Positions 26,753-36,344 of a stretch of DNA of 64,000 nt are shown here, piece by piece; the stretch's first letter is position 1; every line of letters begins with the position of its first letter. The notes below the pieces were generated by a model, which saw only the letters and a program-made list of their open reading frames with translations, ran no database searches and was not told the origin of the DNA. The position numbers and the translations under genes are program-made. Source of the stretch: Reyranella massiliensis 521 (lineage in GTDB: Bacteria > Pseudomonadota > Alphaproteobacteria > Reyranellales > Reyranellaceae); the NCBI RefSeq assembly GCF_000312425.1, contig NZ_HE997181.1, forward strand, positions 2,394,260 through 2,458,259. The letters are read 5' to 3'.

Positions 26753-28228
26753 TTACCTGAACGGCGGTTCGTCGAAGCTGCGGAGCTTGCGCGAGTGCAG
26801 CGAGCCGATCTCGCTCCGTAACAGGTCAATCGTCTCCAGGCCGATATGAAGATGCTCGCCCACCGCCCGCTGGTAGAAGCGCGTCGCGGCTCCGGGCAAC
26901 TTGATCTCGCCGTGCAGCGGCTTGTCGGACACGCAAAGCAGCGTGCCGTAGGGCACGCGCAGGCGATAGCCCTGGGTGGCGAGCGTGGCGCTCTCCATGT
27001 CGACGGCGATGGCCCGGCCATGGTTGATGCGCCGCCGCTCCTGCGACCAGCGCAGCTCCCAGTTGCGGTCGTCGTAGCTCACGACCGTCCCCGTGCGCAG
27101 CCGCCGCTTGAGCGCGTCGCCGCGTTCCCCGGTCACCCGCTCGGCCGCCGTCTGCAAGGCTACCTGCACTTCGGCAAGAGCCGGCACCGGCACTTCCGGC
27201 GGCACCAGCTCGTCGAGGATGCGGTCGCGGCGCATGTAGCCGTGCGCCAGCACGTAATCGCCAATAGTCTGCGACTGCCGCAGGCCGCCGCAATGGCCGA
27301 TCATCAGCCAGCAATGCGGGCGCAGGACGGCGAGATGGTCGGTCGCGTTCTTGGCGTTGGAAGGACCGACACCGATATTGATCAGGGTGATGCCGCCCCG
27401 GCCATCGGCCCGCAGCAGGCTGTAGGCCGGCATCTGGAAGCGGTGCCAGGGCGCCGCTGCAATGGCGGCATCGGCGGCTTCCGGCGTATCGCCGCGCTGG
27501 ACGATTGCGCCGCCCGGCAGCACGAGCGCCGTGTAGACGCCGTCCGGCCGCGCCAGCTCCTCCAGCGCCCAGACCAGGAAGTGATCGACGTAGCGTTGGT
27601 AGTTGGTGCACAGGATCCAGGGCTGGATCGTGCGCCAGTCGGTCCCGGTATAGTGGATCAGCCGCCGCAGCGAATAGTCGATGCGCACAGCGTCGAACAG
27701 GGCCAGCGGCCGCGGCCGGCCGTCCTCGAACTCCCAAAGCCCGTCGACGATCTCGTCGCCCACATTGGCGAGGACGGCTGTCGGAAAGTGACGCGCCAGC
27801 TCGGTGACCGAGAGCTCGCCATGGACGAACTCGTCGCCGGCCTCGGTGACGAAGGGATACGGGATCTCCTGGCTACTGCTGCCGACCTCGATTCTGGCGC
27901 CGAATTCCTCGGCCAGAGGCCGTAACTGTTCGAGCAGGTACTGGCGAAAGAACGTGGGCTGCGTGATCGTCGTCGAATAGAGCCCCGGCGCCTGGAACTT
28001 CGCCCAGGCCCGCCGCGTGAAGTGCACCGCGCCCGACGGCCGCCAGTCGACGCTGAGCTCGGGGTAGCGAAACTTCAGCCGCTCTTCTGCGGTCGGCACG
28101 GCGCCGGTTTCGGCGTAACGAGCCAGCGCTTCGCGCAACGCCGTGCACGCCGCCGTATGGAGATGTTCCAACCGTGCGACCGCCTGCTCCGGCGTCAGTC
28201 CCTTCTGGTCGGCGTCGCTGGCCGTCAT
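26753..28228 (-). CDS. amn: AMP nucleosidase
   Basis: Amn hydrolyses AMP to adenine and ribose 5-phosphate and adjusts adenylate pools. The 491-residue length matches the E. coli enzyme (484). The N-terminal regulatory domain includes RFKYPELSV-like and AWAKFQ sequences (here RFRYPELSVDW written as FRYPELSVDW), and the C-terminal nucleoside-phosphorylase-like domain shows NIGVGPSNAKNATDHLAVLRP, MIGHCGGLR and the purine-site sequence AVDMESATLATQGYRLRVP. It is convergent with the ROK kinase and 45 bp upstream of the EipB pair on the same strand side, probably as a separate unit. Confidence 0.93.
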   Translation of the reverse strand: MTASDADQKGLTPEQAVARLEHLHTAACTALREALARYAETGAVPTAEERLKFRYPELSVDWRPSGAVHFTRRAWAKFQAPGLYSTTITQPTFFRQYLLEQLRPLAEEFGARIEVGSSSQEIPYPFVTEAGDEFVHGELSVTELARHFPTAVLANVGDEIVDGLWEFEDGRPRPLALFDAVRIDYSLRRLIHYTGTDWRTIQPWILCTNYQRYVDHFLVWALEELARPDGVYTALVLPGGAIVQRGDTPEAADAAIAAAPWHRFQMPAYSLLRADGRGGITLINIGVGPSNAKNATDHLAVLRPHCWLMIGHCGGLRQSQTIGDYVLAHGYMRRDRILDELVPPEVPVPALAEVQVALQTAAERVTGERGDALKRRLRTGTVVSYDDRNWELRWSQERRRINHGRAIAVDMESATLATQGYRLRVPYGTLLCVSDKPLHGEIKLPGAATRFYQRAVGEHLHIGLETIDLLRSEIGSLHSRKLRSFDEPPFR

Positions 28229-28273
28229 CTGCCGCTCTCCCGTGAGACGGCCATCAGTATGCCCAAACCGGCG

Positions 28274-29077
28274 CTACTTGCACTCGGGCTTGGGCAGTCC
28301 CTCGAGACGGGTGATGCGATATTCGATGCCGCCTTCGCTCTGCTCGTGCGTCCCGTAGAGTTCGATGCCGTTGTCGAGCGTCACGCTGCTCATCTCGAAC
28401 GCGGGCTCGCCCTGCTTCTTCGCATCGTCGTCGAAGAAGCCGGCGCGGTAGTAGATGCGGGTACGGCCATCGGCCAGTTCCTCCGCACCCTTGGGAATTT
28501 TCACATCGGCCAGACGCTTGGGCACCCGGCCGATCAAGGCGTTGACGGCCAGCGGCGGCTTCACCTTGTCACCGAAGAAGAACAATCCCTCGAAGCCGTT
28601 CTCGCCGGCCTTCGCGGCGCGAATGGTGGCGCGCAGGATGGCGGAGGGGAAATACGTGCCGGCCGGCAGTCTCACGGTCTGTCCTTCGGGATCGCTGAAG
28701 CGCGCTTCGCCCGAGCCGTCGTCGCCCAATGTCGCCTCGCCCTTGACCAGGCTGGCGCGGCGTCCGCCCGAGGTCGAACGATGCTCGAAGGTGAGCTTCT
28801 TGCCGTCCTTGCTCTCCGTCATCTGCGTCTGCTGCTCGCTGGCAACGGCACCGCGTTGACCGCTCAGCTCCAGCCGCAGGCGCTGGTTGGCCACATAGCC
28901 ATCGCAGGTGAGCTTGAGTTCGTAGGCATAGCTGCCGGGCGCGCCGCCGCTCGGCTTGCCGTTCTCCAGCATCGTCACGGTATAGGCCGCCCGGTGCGGC
29001 GTCAGTTCCTGCGCCATGGCCGGAACGGCGGCGGCAAAGACGAAGACGGCGGGCACAAGAAGGCGGAGATTCAGCAT
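28274..29077 (-). CDS. EipB-like cell envelope integrity protein (DUF1849), second copy
   Basis: The ATG at 29077 overlaps the end of the upstream paralogue and opens a signal peptide (MLNLRLLVPAVFVFAAAVPAMAQ); the longer frame is discarded. The 267-residue precursor belongs to the DUF1849/EipB family, beta-spiral periplasmic proteins required for envelope integrity in Brucella. The pair of conserved cysteines that form a disulfide in EipB is present: Cys58 (LKLTCDGY) and Cys266 near the end (LPKPECK). The core has the family order QELTPHRAAY, TCDGYVANQR, LPAGTYFPSAI and ITRLEGLPKPEC. It is the second of two tandem paralogues. Confidence 0.88.
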   Translation of the reverse strand: MLNLRLLVPAVFVFAAAVPAMAQELTPHRAAYTVTMLENGKPSGGAPGSYAYELKLTCDGYVANQRLRLELSGQRGAVASEQQTQMTESKDGKKLTFEHRSTSGGRRASLVKGEATLGDDGSGEARFSDPEGQTVRLPAGTYFPSAILRATIRAAKAGENGFEGLFFFGDKVKPPLAVNALIGRVPKRLADVKIPKGAEELADGRTRIYYRAGFFDDDAKKQGEPAFEMSSVTLDNGIELYGTHEQSEGGIEYRITRLEGLPKPECK

Positions 29078-29946
29078 CGCGGCCTCGGCAGGGCTTGGAG
29101 TTGGACAAGACGAGCATCGATGGCGAAGTCGCCGTAATCGAGCAGCATCGAACGGGTGACCCCGTTGCCGAGCAGGTCGAGAGCCAGCTCGTACTCCGGG
29201 TGGGCACCCTGGTCGTTGGCGGCGAAGAAGGCGAAGCGCACGCTCCACGACGGCTGGTTGCGCATCAGGGCGACGTCGCCGCGCACGACAGGGGCGCCGG
29301 TCTGGCGAGGCGAGCGACTGATGACGGCGTTGACCAGAAAAGCGCCGTCGAGCCGGGCACCGTCGAACACCGAGTAAGAGGCAGACTTGTCGCCGTCGCG
29401 CGCGTGGCGCAGGACCAGCGAAAGATGTGTCGTGGGAAACAGCGTCCCGGCCGGCAGGTCGAAGCTGCGGACCTCGGGCAGCGTGAAGTTCGCCCGGCCC
29501 TTGCCTCCCAGCGATTCGAGGTCCGCATTGCCGCGCAGTTCCTCCTCGATCTCCTGATCCTGGATGTTTCGCACACTGAAGCGAAGGGCAAGGCCGTCCT
29601 TGGTCTCGTAGCTGGTAAAGCTCGAATCGGTCACGAACTCATCGCCTTCGCTGCGCAAGAACCTGAGCTGGATGCGCTGCTTCACCTCCCAGCCCTCGCA
29701 GGCTTCGACGGTCTCCAGGACCATGCGGCCGCTCACGTCGACGATGCCGCTGTTGGGCCGCGCCACGGAGAGCTTCATGTCGTAGGTGGCACGATGCGGC
29801 ACCAGCGGCGATTCCGCCGTCTGGGGGGGCTGTTGCTGCTGGGCGTCGGCGACCCTTATCCACAGAGCGAGCAACAGAAGCGCTCCGACGGCGGTGACGA
29901 TGACCGCTGTTTGGGCGCGAGGACGGCGATAACTATAACTGGTCAA
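29071..29946 (-). CDS. EipB-like cell envelope integrity protein (DUF1849), first copy
   Basis: A 291-residue member of the same DUF1849/EipB family as its downstream neighbour. It starts with a basic, hydrophobic signal or anchor (about residues 10-35), followed by LVPHRATYDMKL, then Cys83 in EACEGWEVKQR, LPAGTLFPTTHL and a C-terminal cysteine as the last residue (LPRPRC). The two cysteines correspond to the disulfide of Brucella EipB. The last seven bases overlap the start of the second copy, so the two are translationally linked. The two paralogues are clearly diverged, suggesting distinct roles or a heteromeric partnership rather than a recent duplication. Confidence 0.87.
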   Translation of the reverse strand: MTSYSYRRPRAQTAVIVTAVGALLLLALWIRVADAQQQQPPQTAESPLVPHRATYDMKLSVARPNSGIVDVSGRMVLETVEACEGWEVKQRIQLRFLRSEGDEFVTDSSFTSYETKDGLALRFSVRNIQDQEIEEELRGNADLESLGGKGRANFTLPEVRSFDLPAGTLFPTTHLSLVLRHARDGDKSASYSVFDGARLDGAFLVNAVISRSPRQTGAPVVRGDVALMRNQPSWSVRFAFFAANDQGAHPEYELALDLLGNGVTRSMLLDYGDFAIDARLVQLQALPRPRC

Positions 29947-30060
29947 CGGACACTGGCGTGGGGGCTAGGCCTTGTAGCCGACGGGCCAAGCGTAATATCC
30001 ATGCGCGCGGAATACCAGAATGATCGCCTGCGTCAGGGCTGCACAGGGAGGATAGCGTCA

Positions 30061-31035
30061 ATGGCAAACGGCAAGCCTCGGGTTCTCGCGACCCGCCTCT
30101 TTCCTCCCGATGTGGAAGCCCGCCTGTCTGCGAACTTCGACGCGGTGCTCAATCCACAGGACCGGATTTACGACGGCCCCGCGCTGGTCAAGGCAGCGGC
30201 CGGTTGCGACGCCATCATGTGCGCCGCGGGCGATGGGCTGAACGGCGAGACGATCGCCGCGCTGCCTGCCTCGATCCGCATGATCGCCACCTTCTCCGTG
30301 GGCTACGAGCACATCGACGTCGCCGCGGCGGCCAAGCGCGGCATCGCGGTCGCCAATACGCCCGACGTGCTGACCGACGCCACCGCCGACATCGCCATGC
30401 TCTGCCTTCTCGGCGCGGCGCGGCGCGCGCACGAGGGCGCCACGATGCTGCGCACCCATCATTGGATCGGCTGGTCGCCGACCCAGCTCATGGGCACGCA
30501 CGTCACCGGCAAGCGACTCGGAATCCTCGGCATGGGCCGCATCGGCCAGGCCATGGCCGACCGCGCCCGCGCCTTCCGCATGCAGATCCACTACAGCAAC
30601 CGCAGCAAGCTGGCGCCCGATCTCGAAAAGGGCGCGATCTTCCATGCCGATCCCGACGACATGCTGCCCCACTGCGACTTCCTCTCGATCAACGCGCCGA
30701 TGACGCCGCAGACCCGCAAGTGGGTGAATGCCGAGCGCATCGCCCGCCTGCCCAAGGGGGCCATCGTGGTCAACACCGCGCGCGGTGGCGTGGTCGACGA
30801 CGACGCCCTGATCGCCGCGCTCAAGAGCGGCCACCTCGCTTCGGCCGGCCTCGACGTCTTCGATGGCGAGCCCAAGCTGCACCAGGGCTACTACGATCTC
30901 ACCAACGCGTTCCTGCTGCCGCACATGGGCTCGGCGACGGTCGAGACGCGCAACGCCATGGGCTTCAAGGCACTCGACAACCTCGAAGCCTTCCTGCTCA
31001 GGAAGCAGGCGCCGCCCGACCTTGTGAAGGTTTAG
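30061..31035 (+). CDS. D-isomer specific 2-hydroxyacid dehydrogenase (glyoxylate/hydroxypyruvate reductase type)
   Basis: A 324-residue cytosolic enzyme interconverting 2-oxoacids and D-2-hydroxyacids. The dinucleotide motif is GMGRIG (157-162), and the residue region after the second strand is SNRSKL (Arg181), which favours NADPH. The catalytic triad is complete: Arg241 (NTARGG), Glu270 (DGEPK) and His288 (LPHMGSA). Sequence pattern is that of glyoxylate/hydroxypyruvate reductases (GhrB/GyaR). GGGAGGA lies about 10 bases before the ATG. Its last 38 bases overlap the end of the convergent lipoprotein gene. Confidence 0.92.
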   Translation: MANGKPRVLATRLFPPDVEARLSANFDAVLNPQDRIYDGPALVKAAAGCDAIMCAAGDGLNGETIAALPASIRMIATFSVGYEHIDVAAAAKRGIAVANTPDVLTDATADIAMLCLLGAARRAHEGATMLRTHHWIGWSPTQLMGTHVTGKRLGILGMGRIGQAMADRARAFRMQIHYSNRSKLAPDLEKGAIFHADPDDMLPHCDFLSINAPMTPQTRKWVNAERIARLPKGAIVVNTARGGVVDDDALIAALKSGHLASAGLDVFDGEPKLHQGYYDLTNAFLLPHMGSATVETRNAMGFKALDNLEAFLLRKQAPPDLVKV

Positions 31036-31570
31036 GCTTCTTCGGGGAGCGCGACGCGCTCTTGACCTTCTTGGTGGCAGGCTTGGCCGGCGCGGCCGTG
31101 GTCTTGGCTGCAACCGGGACAGGCGCCGGGGCGGCTGTCACAGGCTCTTGCACCACCACGGGCGCTTCGGTGGTGACTGGCGCAGGTTGCGGCGCCGTCT
31201 TGTAGGCGGCCTCGTCCCAGCTCGCAGCCGGTGCATCCGCACCGGAGCGCAGCGGCGGGCTGTACTGGACACCATCCTCGGAGACCTGACGCTGCGGCTC
31301 GTTGTAGTCGACGTCGTACGGATCTTCGCCTTCGGCACGCTCCGTACAGATCTGGCGACCACGGAAGATGCGCCACATGGCGCAATCCTTCTTGGTGACG
31401 ACCGAGGCCAGATGGTCGGTCGAGGTCTTGTCCGAGGCGACGATGAATCCGCCGTCGGCAGCGTAGCTCGCCGCCGACACGGCAACCGGCACACCACAGG
31501 CGCCGGTCAGCAGGGACAACCCCAACGCCACGGGCAGGACGAAATAAATGGAGAGCCTGAAAGAGCTCAT
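30998..31570 (-). CDS. Predicted lipoprotein of unknown function
   Basis: A 190-residue protein with a lipoprotein signal: hydrophobic stretch to residue 24 and lipobox TGAC with Cys25. The mature N-terminal part (about 26-90) contains SAASYAADGGFIVASDKTSTDHLAS and a second region with two cysteines (KKDCAMWRIFRGRQICTE), a pattern seen in conserved alphaproteobacterial envelope proteins. The rest is Ala/Pro/Thr-rich with a basic Lys/Arg/Ser tail that could cross the periplasm and touch peptidoglycan. The C-terminal 38 bases overlap the 3' end of the convergent dehydrogenase gene. A TATAGT-like -10 box sits at 31589-31594 on the same strand. Confidence 0.8.
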   Translation of the reverse strand: MSSFRLSIYFVLPVALGLSLLTGACGVPVAVSAASYAADGGFIVASDKTSTDHLASVVTKKDCAMWRIFRGRQICTERAEGEDPYDVDYNEPQRQVSEDGVQYSPPLRSGADAPAASWDEAAYKTAPQPAPVTTEAPVVVQEPVTAAPAPVPVAAKTTAAPAKPATKKVKSASRSPKKPKPSQGRAAPAS

Positions 31571-31651
31571 AATCTTCTTAATGAAAAGACTATAACCTCT
31601 TGAAGGTAATGTTTTTTCCTAGCCGGTCAATTTAGGCCAGACCTACCAGTC

Positions 31652-33457
31652 CTAGTCCTTCTTGGGGGGCGGCAGACGCAACCCGATGTGCAGCTCACGC
31701 AGCTTTTCGGCAGGCAGTTCGGTCGGCGCCTCCATCATCAGGTCGACCGCCTGCTGGTTCATCGGAAAGCAGATGACCTCGCGGATGTTGGGCTCGTCGG
31801 CCAGCAGCATGACGATACGGTCGACGCCCGGCGCGGCGCCACCGTGCGGCGGTGCGCCGAACTTGAAGGCGTTGAGCATGCCGCCGAAGCGCGCTTCGAC
31901 GTCTGCATTGCTGTACCCGGCAATGCCGAACGCCTTGTACATGATCTCCGGGCGATGGTTCCGGATCGCGCCCGAGCAAAGCTCTATGCCGTTGCAGACG
32001 ATGTCGTACTGCCACGCCTTGATGGTCAGCGGGTCCTGCGTCTCCAGCGCCTCGAGTCCACCTTGTGGCATCGAGAAGGGGTTGTGGCTGAAGTCGATCT
32101 TCTTGGCCTTCTCGTCGTACTCGAACATCGGGAAGTCGACGATCCAGCAGAAGCGGAACTCGTCCTCGGCAATGACGCCCAGTTCCTGGCCGACCTTGAT
32201 GCGCACCTGACCTGCGAACTTCCAGGCGGCTTCCGGCTTGTCGGCGACGAAGAACACCGCATCGCCGTCCTCTGCCCCGGTCAGCGCCTTCAGCTTGGCG
32301 AGGCGGTCGCCCGTCACGAACTTGGCGATTGGCCCCTTCCCTGCACCGGCTTCGAGCACGATGTAGCCGAGACCAGGCTTGCCCTCGGACTGGGCCCAGG
32401 AGTTCAGCTTGTCGAAGAAGCTGCGCGGCTGGGCGGCGGCTCCCGGTGCCCGCAGGGCGCGCACGACGCCGCCCGCGGCCACGATGCTGGCGAAGACCTT
32501 GAAGTCGGAGCCCGCGAAGACCTCGCCGGCATCAACGATGCGCAGCGGGTTGCGCAGGTCGGGCTTGTCGGTGCCGTAGGTCAGCAGCGCTTCTGCATAG
32601 GGAATGCGCGGGAACGGGAACGGCGTCACCTTGCGCGGCGTCTCCCGGCCGAAGCTCGCGAACTCCTCGAACACGCCGCCCAGCACCGGCTCGATGGCGG
32701 CGAAGACGTCGTCTTGCGTGACGAAACTCATCTCGAAGTCGAGCTGATAGAACTCGCCGGGGGCGCGGTCGGCGCGCGCATCCTCGTCGCGGAAGCAGGG
32801 CGCGATCTGGAAGTAGCGATCGAAGCCCGACACCATCAGCAACTGCTTGAACATCTGCGGCGCCTGCGGCAGCGCATAGAACTTGCCGGGGTGCAGCCGG
32901 CTCGGCACCACGTAGGAGCGCGCGCCTTCCGGACTGTCCGCTGTCAAGATCGGTGTCTGGAACTCCATGAAACCCTGGTCGATCATGCGCCGGCGCAGGG
33001 AGGCGATGACCTGGCTGCGCAGCATGATGTTCTTGTGCAGCTTGTCCTTGCGCAGATCGAGGAAGCGGTACTTGAGGCGCAATTCCTCCGGCGTCGTGTC
33101 GTTTTCCTGGTAGACCGGGATGGGCAGCGGATCGGCCATCGCCTGCACGACCATCTCCGCCGCATCCAGCTCGACCGCGCCGGTCGCCAGCCGCGGGTTG
33201 ACCGTGGAAGGTTCGCGGGCCAGCACCTTGCCGGTCACCGTGATCACGCTCTCGTTGCGCACGCCTTCGGCCGCCTTGAAGACGGGGCTGCTCGCGTCCA
33301 CCACCACCTGGGTCACGCCATAGTGGTCGCGCAGGTCGATGAACAGCAGATTGCCGTGGTCGCGCTTGCGCTGCACCCAGCCCGACAGACGGGCCTGCTG
33401 GCCGACATGCTCCGGCCGCAACTGGCCGCACGTATGGGTTCGGTAGACAGAAGACAT
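31652..33457 (-). CDS. aspS: Aspartyl-tRNA synthetase, probably non-discriminating
   Basis: The start ATG at 33457 gives the standard N-terminus ([13 protein letters not shown]); the additional upstream residues of the open frame are discarded. The 601-residue protein has the OB-type anticodon-binding domain (residues 1-110), class II core motifs (motif 2 [11 protein letters not shown]; motif 3 [10 protein letters not shown]) and the bacterial insertion domain. His34 in RKRDHGN matches the histidine (His31 in Pseudomonas aeruginosa) associated with enzymes that also charge tRNA-Asn with aspartate; strictly discriminating enzymes have leucine there. I infer a non-discriminating enzyme working with GatCAB. 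A small CCGGG/CCCGG hairpin lies just upstream of the start. Confidence 0.95.
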   Translation of the reverse strand: MSSVYRTHTCGQLRPEHVGQQARLSGWVQRKRDHGNLLFIDLRDHYGVTQVVVDASSPVFKAAEGVRNESVITVTGKVLAREPSTVNPRLATGAVELDAAEMVVQAMADPLPIPVYQENDTTPEELRLKYRFLDLRKDKLHKNIMLRSQVIASLRRRMIDQGFMEFQTPILTADSPEGARSYVVPSRLHPGKFYALPQAPQMFKQLLMVSGFDRYFQIAPCFRDEDARADRAPGEFYQLDFEMSFVTQDDVFAAIEPVLGGVFEEFASFGRETPRKVTPFPFPRIPYAEALLTYGTDKPDLRNPLRIVDAGEVFAGSDFKVFASIVAAGGVVRALRAPGAAAQPRSFFDKLNSWAQSEGKPGLGYIVLEAGAGKGPIAKFVTGDRLAKLKALTGAEDGDAVFFVADKPEAAWKFAGQVRIKVGQELGVIAEDEFRFCWIVDFPMFEYDEKAKKIDFSHNPFSMPQGGLEALETQDPLTIKAWQYDIVCNGIELCSGAIRNHRPEIMYKAFGIAGYSNADVEARFGGMLNAFKFGAPPHGGAAPGVDRIVMLLADEPNIREVICFPMNQQAVDLMMEAPTELPAEKLRELHIGLRLPPPKKD

Positions 33458-33581
33458 TACGTATTTTCCGGGTTTTAGAAGCCCGGCAAGAGGCACGGAA
33501 AGCGCCTTTAAGTCAAGGGAAGGCAGCCTTTCCGCAGGGGCCTTTGCCCCTCGCCGCGCCGCCCGCTATAGAACGCTCTTA

Positions 33582-34757
33582 ATGAAGCTCATAACCACGA
33601 CCGATGAATTGGCGGCTTTCTGCAAGCCGCTGGCCGATACCGAGTTCATCACCGTCGACACCGAGTTCATGCGTGAGCGGACCTACTGGCCCAAGCTCTG
33701 CCTGGCCCAGGTCGCCGGCCCCGAGGACGCGGCGGCAATCGACGCGCTGGCCGATGGCATCGACCTCGCCCCCCTCGACGAACTGATGGCAAACCCCAAG
33801 GTCCTGAAGGTCTTTCACGCCGCCCGCCAGGATCTCGAAATCTTCCATTTGCGCCTGAACCAGGTGCCGGGTCCGCTGTTCGATACCCAGGTCGCCGCCA
33901 TGGTCTGCGGCCACGGCGAAGCCGCCTCCTACGAATCGCTCGCCACCAAGCTCGCCAAGGCCAAGATCGACAAATCCAGCCGCTTCACCGACTGGAGCCG
34001 CCGGCCACTCAGCGAACGGCAGATCACCTACGCACTCTCTGACGTGACGCACCTGCGCGTGGTCTACGAGAAGCTGAAACGCCAGCTCGACAAGTCCGGC
34101 CGCTTCTCCTGGATTGCCGAGGAAATGGCGGTCCTGAACGATCCCGCGACCTATCGCGGCGACCCCGAACTGGCCTGGCGGCGGCTGAAGCCCCGCGGTT
34201 CCTCGCCCCGCCTGCTGGCGATCCTCAAGGAAGTGGCGGCCTGGCGCGAGCGCACCGCACAGCGGATCGACATCCCACGGCAACGTCTCCTGCGCGACGA
34301 GCAGCTGCTGGAAATCGCCAGCCACGCGCCCAAGACGGTCGAGGAGCTGGCCATGACGCGCGGCCTCGGCCGCGGGTTCGCCGAGGGCTGGCAGGGACGC
34401 GAGCTGATCGAGGCGGTCGACCGGGCCCGTGCCCTGCCCGAGTCCGAGTTGCCCGCGCGCGAGCGTCCGGCCGAACAGATTCGCGCGCCCGGCGCGGTCG
34501 TCGATCTGCTGCGCACCCTGTTGCGGTTGAAGGCCGAGCAGGCCGGCGTGGCGGGCCGCCTTGTCGCGAACGCCGACGAGCTGGATCGCATTGCCGCCGG
34601 CAAGCGCGATGTCCCGGCCCTGAAGGGCTGGCGGCGCGAGGTGTTCGGCGCCGATGCAGTCGATCTGATCGAAGGCAGGCTCGCCCTGGCGCTGTCGGGC
34701 GAGCACGCCAAGCTGATCCCGATCCCGGCCGACGCAGAAGCAGAAGTAGAAGCTTAG
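33582..34757 (+). CDS. rnd: Ribonuclease D
   Basis: A 391-residue 3'-5' exoribonuclease that trims tRNA and other structured RNA ends. The DEDD nuclease acidic pair is Asp26/Glu28 in TVDTEFMRE, with KVFHAARQDLE and the TDWSRRPLSERQITYALSDVTHL block completing the exonuclease motifs. An HRDC domain follows (about residues 215-290). It diverges from aspS and its last four bases overlap the last four of the convergent ppx gene. Order aspS-rnd-ppx-ppk is common in alphaproteobacteria. Confidence 0.94.
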   Translation: MKLITTTDELAAFCKPLADTEFITVDTEFMRERTYWPKLCLAQVAGPEDAAAIDALADGIDLAPLDELMANPKVLKVFHAARQDLEIFHLRLNQVPGPLFDTQVAAMVCGHGEAASYESLATKLAKAKIDKSSRFTDWSRRPLSERQITYALSDVTHLRVVYEKLKRQLDKSGRFSWIAEEMAVLNDPATYRGDPELAWRRLKPRGSSPRLLAILKEVAAWRERTAQRIDIPRQRLLRDEQLLEIASHAPKTVEELAMTRGLGRGFAEGWQGRELIEAVDRARALPESELPARERPAEQIRAPGAVVDLLRTLLRLKAEQAGVAGRLVANADELDRIAAGKRDVPALKGWRREVFGADAVDLIEGRLALALSGEHAKLIPIPADAEAEVEA

Positions 34758-36259
34758 GTGACAACGATCATCGGCTTGAGATCGAAGGCCTCGGCCGCGG
34801 TCTCGAGCCGGCGGGCGGTCACGTCGCCCAGGCTGCGGCGCAGGTTCGACGGCACCAGCAGACGCAATTCGCGCTCGCTGCGGCGCAGCTGGAGCTGCGG
34901 CAGCAGACCGGGTGCCCCGCCGCTCAGATTGTAGGCGAGCCGCAGACACGCGCCGAGGCGCTTGGCATAGGCGCGACCGCGGCCATCCGACAGCCGAAGC
35001 GCCGTATCGATCATCGCCGACTTGGGATCGCTCTTGTAGCGGTAGGTCAGCGCCATCGCGAGCACGGCCCGCTCGCGATGGTTCATTCCCGGCGACGGCA
35101 GATGCAGCACGCGGAAATAGGCCTGGTCGGCCCGATAGTCCGGATGGTCGTCCCAGGAGATGTCGCTGAGATGGCAGGCTGCGGTGCGCAGCACGCGGTC
35201 GGTCTCGCTCTCGCCGGCGAAGGCGGGCGTCAGCCAGTCGAAGATTTCCTGCGGCGAGAGATCGAAGCGACGCCAGCCGGCGCCCTGCTCCTCGGCAAAG
35301 GCGATCAGCGGATGGCGCGCGCGCTCGGCAGCGCTCAGCCGCGAATAGTAGAAGCCCTCGCGCAGACCGAAGGCCGAGAAGACGACATTGCGCGGCTTCA
35401 GGGCGCCGAGCAGCCGGTCGAGCGCCAGGCAGGCCAGAGGCAGCGTCTCGACACGACGGCGCGACACGCCCGGCATCTTCTCCAGCGACTTGGCGCTCTG
35501 CACCGCGATCAGCCGCGCCACCGCGCGCGCCTCGTCGGCCGGAATTTCGTACTGATGGATGATGTGCAGCGGATAGCCCGCCTGCTCCATATGCAGCCGG
35601 GCGAAGGCACGCCACGCGCCGCCCACGGCATAGAAGGTCTTGCCCTGCTCCTCGCGTAGCCAGCGTACGCTTTCGATGGCCTCGACGATGGCCTTCTTCG
35701 GATCGCCGCGCCCCGACGACATCAGCCGCAGCGGACCGACCGGCAGCGTGCTCGACGCGCCCAGCCGGCCGTTGCCGAGAACCGCCAGTTCGAGGCTGCC
35801 GCCGCCCAGATCGCCCATGACGCCGTCGGCATCGGGCATGCCGCAAATGACGCCGTTGCCCGAGAAACGCGCCTCGTCCTGCCCGCTGACGGTATGCGCC
35901 ACGATGCCGGACCGGCTGGTGATTTCGTGCATGAAGTCTGCGCCATCGGCGGCGTCGCGCACCGCAGCCGTCGCCAGCAGATCGAGCGACGTCACCTTCA
36001 TGTTATGTGCGAGAGTCATGAAGCGGTCGATATTGGCCAATGCCATCTCGACGCCTTCCGGATTCAACCGCCCCGTCGCGTCGAGGCCGCGGGCGAGACC
36101 GCAAAGCACCTTTTCGTTGAAGACAGGCAGGGGCGCCCGGCTCGCCCGTTCATAGACGACCAGACGAATGGAGTTCGAGCCGACGTCGATGATCCCGACG
36201 CGGCCCCGATCAAGGGGGTCACGTATCTCGGGGGCGCCTGCGGTGCGTTCGCCGTCCAT
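34754..36259 (-). CDS. ppx: Exopolyphosphatase / GppA family phosphatase
   Basis: A 501-residue ASKHA-fold phosphatase releasing phosphate from polyphosphate ends or from pppGpp. The two phosphate loops are clear: GIIDVGSNSIRLVVY (residues 22-36) and GDLGGGSLEL. The middle GPLRLM...KAIVEAIESV region and the second half, including GRAYAKRLGACLRLAYNLSGG, match the Ppx/GppA family, in which HD-type C-terminal parts control processivity. Located 85 bp downstream of ppk on the same strand, suggesting a ppk-ppx transcript that makes and breaks polyphosphate. It converges on rnd with a four-base overlap. Confidence 0.92.
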   Translation of the reverse strand: MDGERTAGAPEIRDPLDRGRVGIIDVGSNSIRLVVYERASRAPLPVFNEKVLCGLARGLDATGRLNPEGVEMALANIDRFMTLAHNMKVTSLDLLATAAVRDAADGADFMHEITSRSGIVAHTVSGQDEARFSGNGVICGMPDADGVMGDLGGGSLELAVLGNGRLGASSTLPVGPLRLMSSGRGDPKKAIVEAIESVRWLREEQGKTFYAVGGAWRAFARLHMEQAGYPLHIIHQYEIPADEARAVARLIAVQSAKSLEKMPGVSRRRVETLPLACLALDRLLGALKPRNVVFSAFGLREGFYYSRLSAAERARHPLIAFAEEQGAGWRRFDLSPQEIFDWLTPAFAGESETDRVLRTAACHLSDISWDDHPDYRADQAYFRVLHLPSPGMNHRERAVLAMALTYRYKSDPKSAMIDTALRLSDGRGRAYAKRLGACLRLAYNLSGGAPGLLPQLQLRRSERELRLLVPSNLRRSLGDVTARRLETAAEAFDLKPMIVVT

Positions 36260-36344
36260 GCGCGCTCCGTCTAGCCGAAACAGATCGAGATTGCAGCGCC
36301 GGATTGCAGCCCTTCGCGGGGCGCGACCCGACGCCGCTCCCCGG

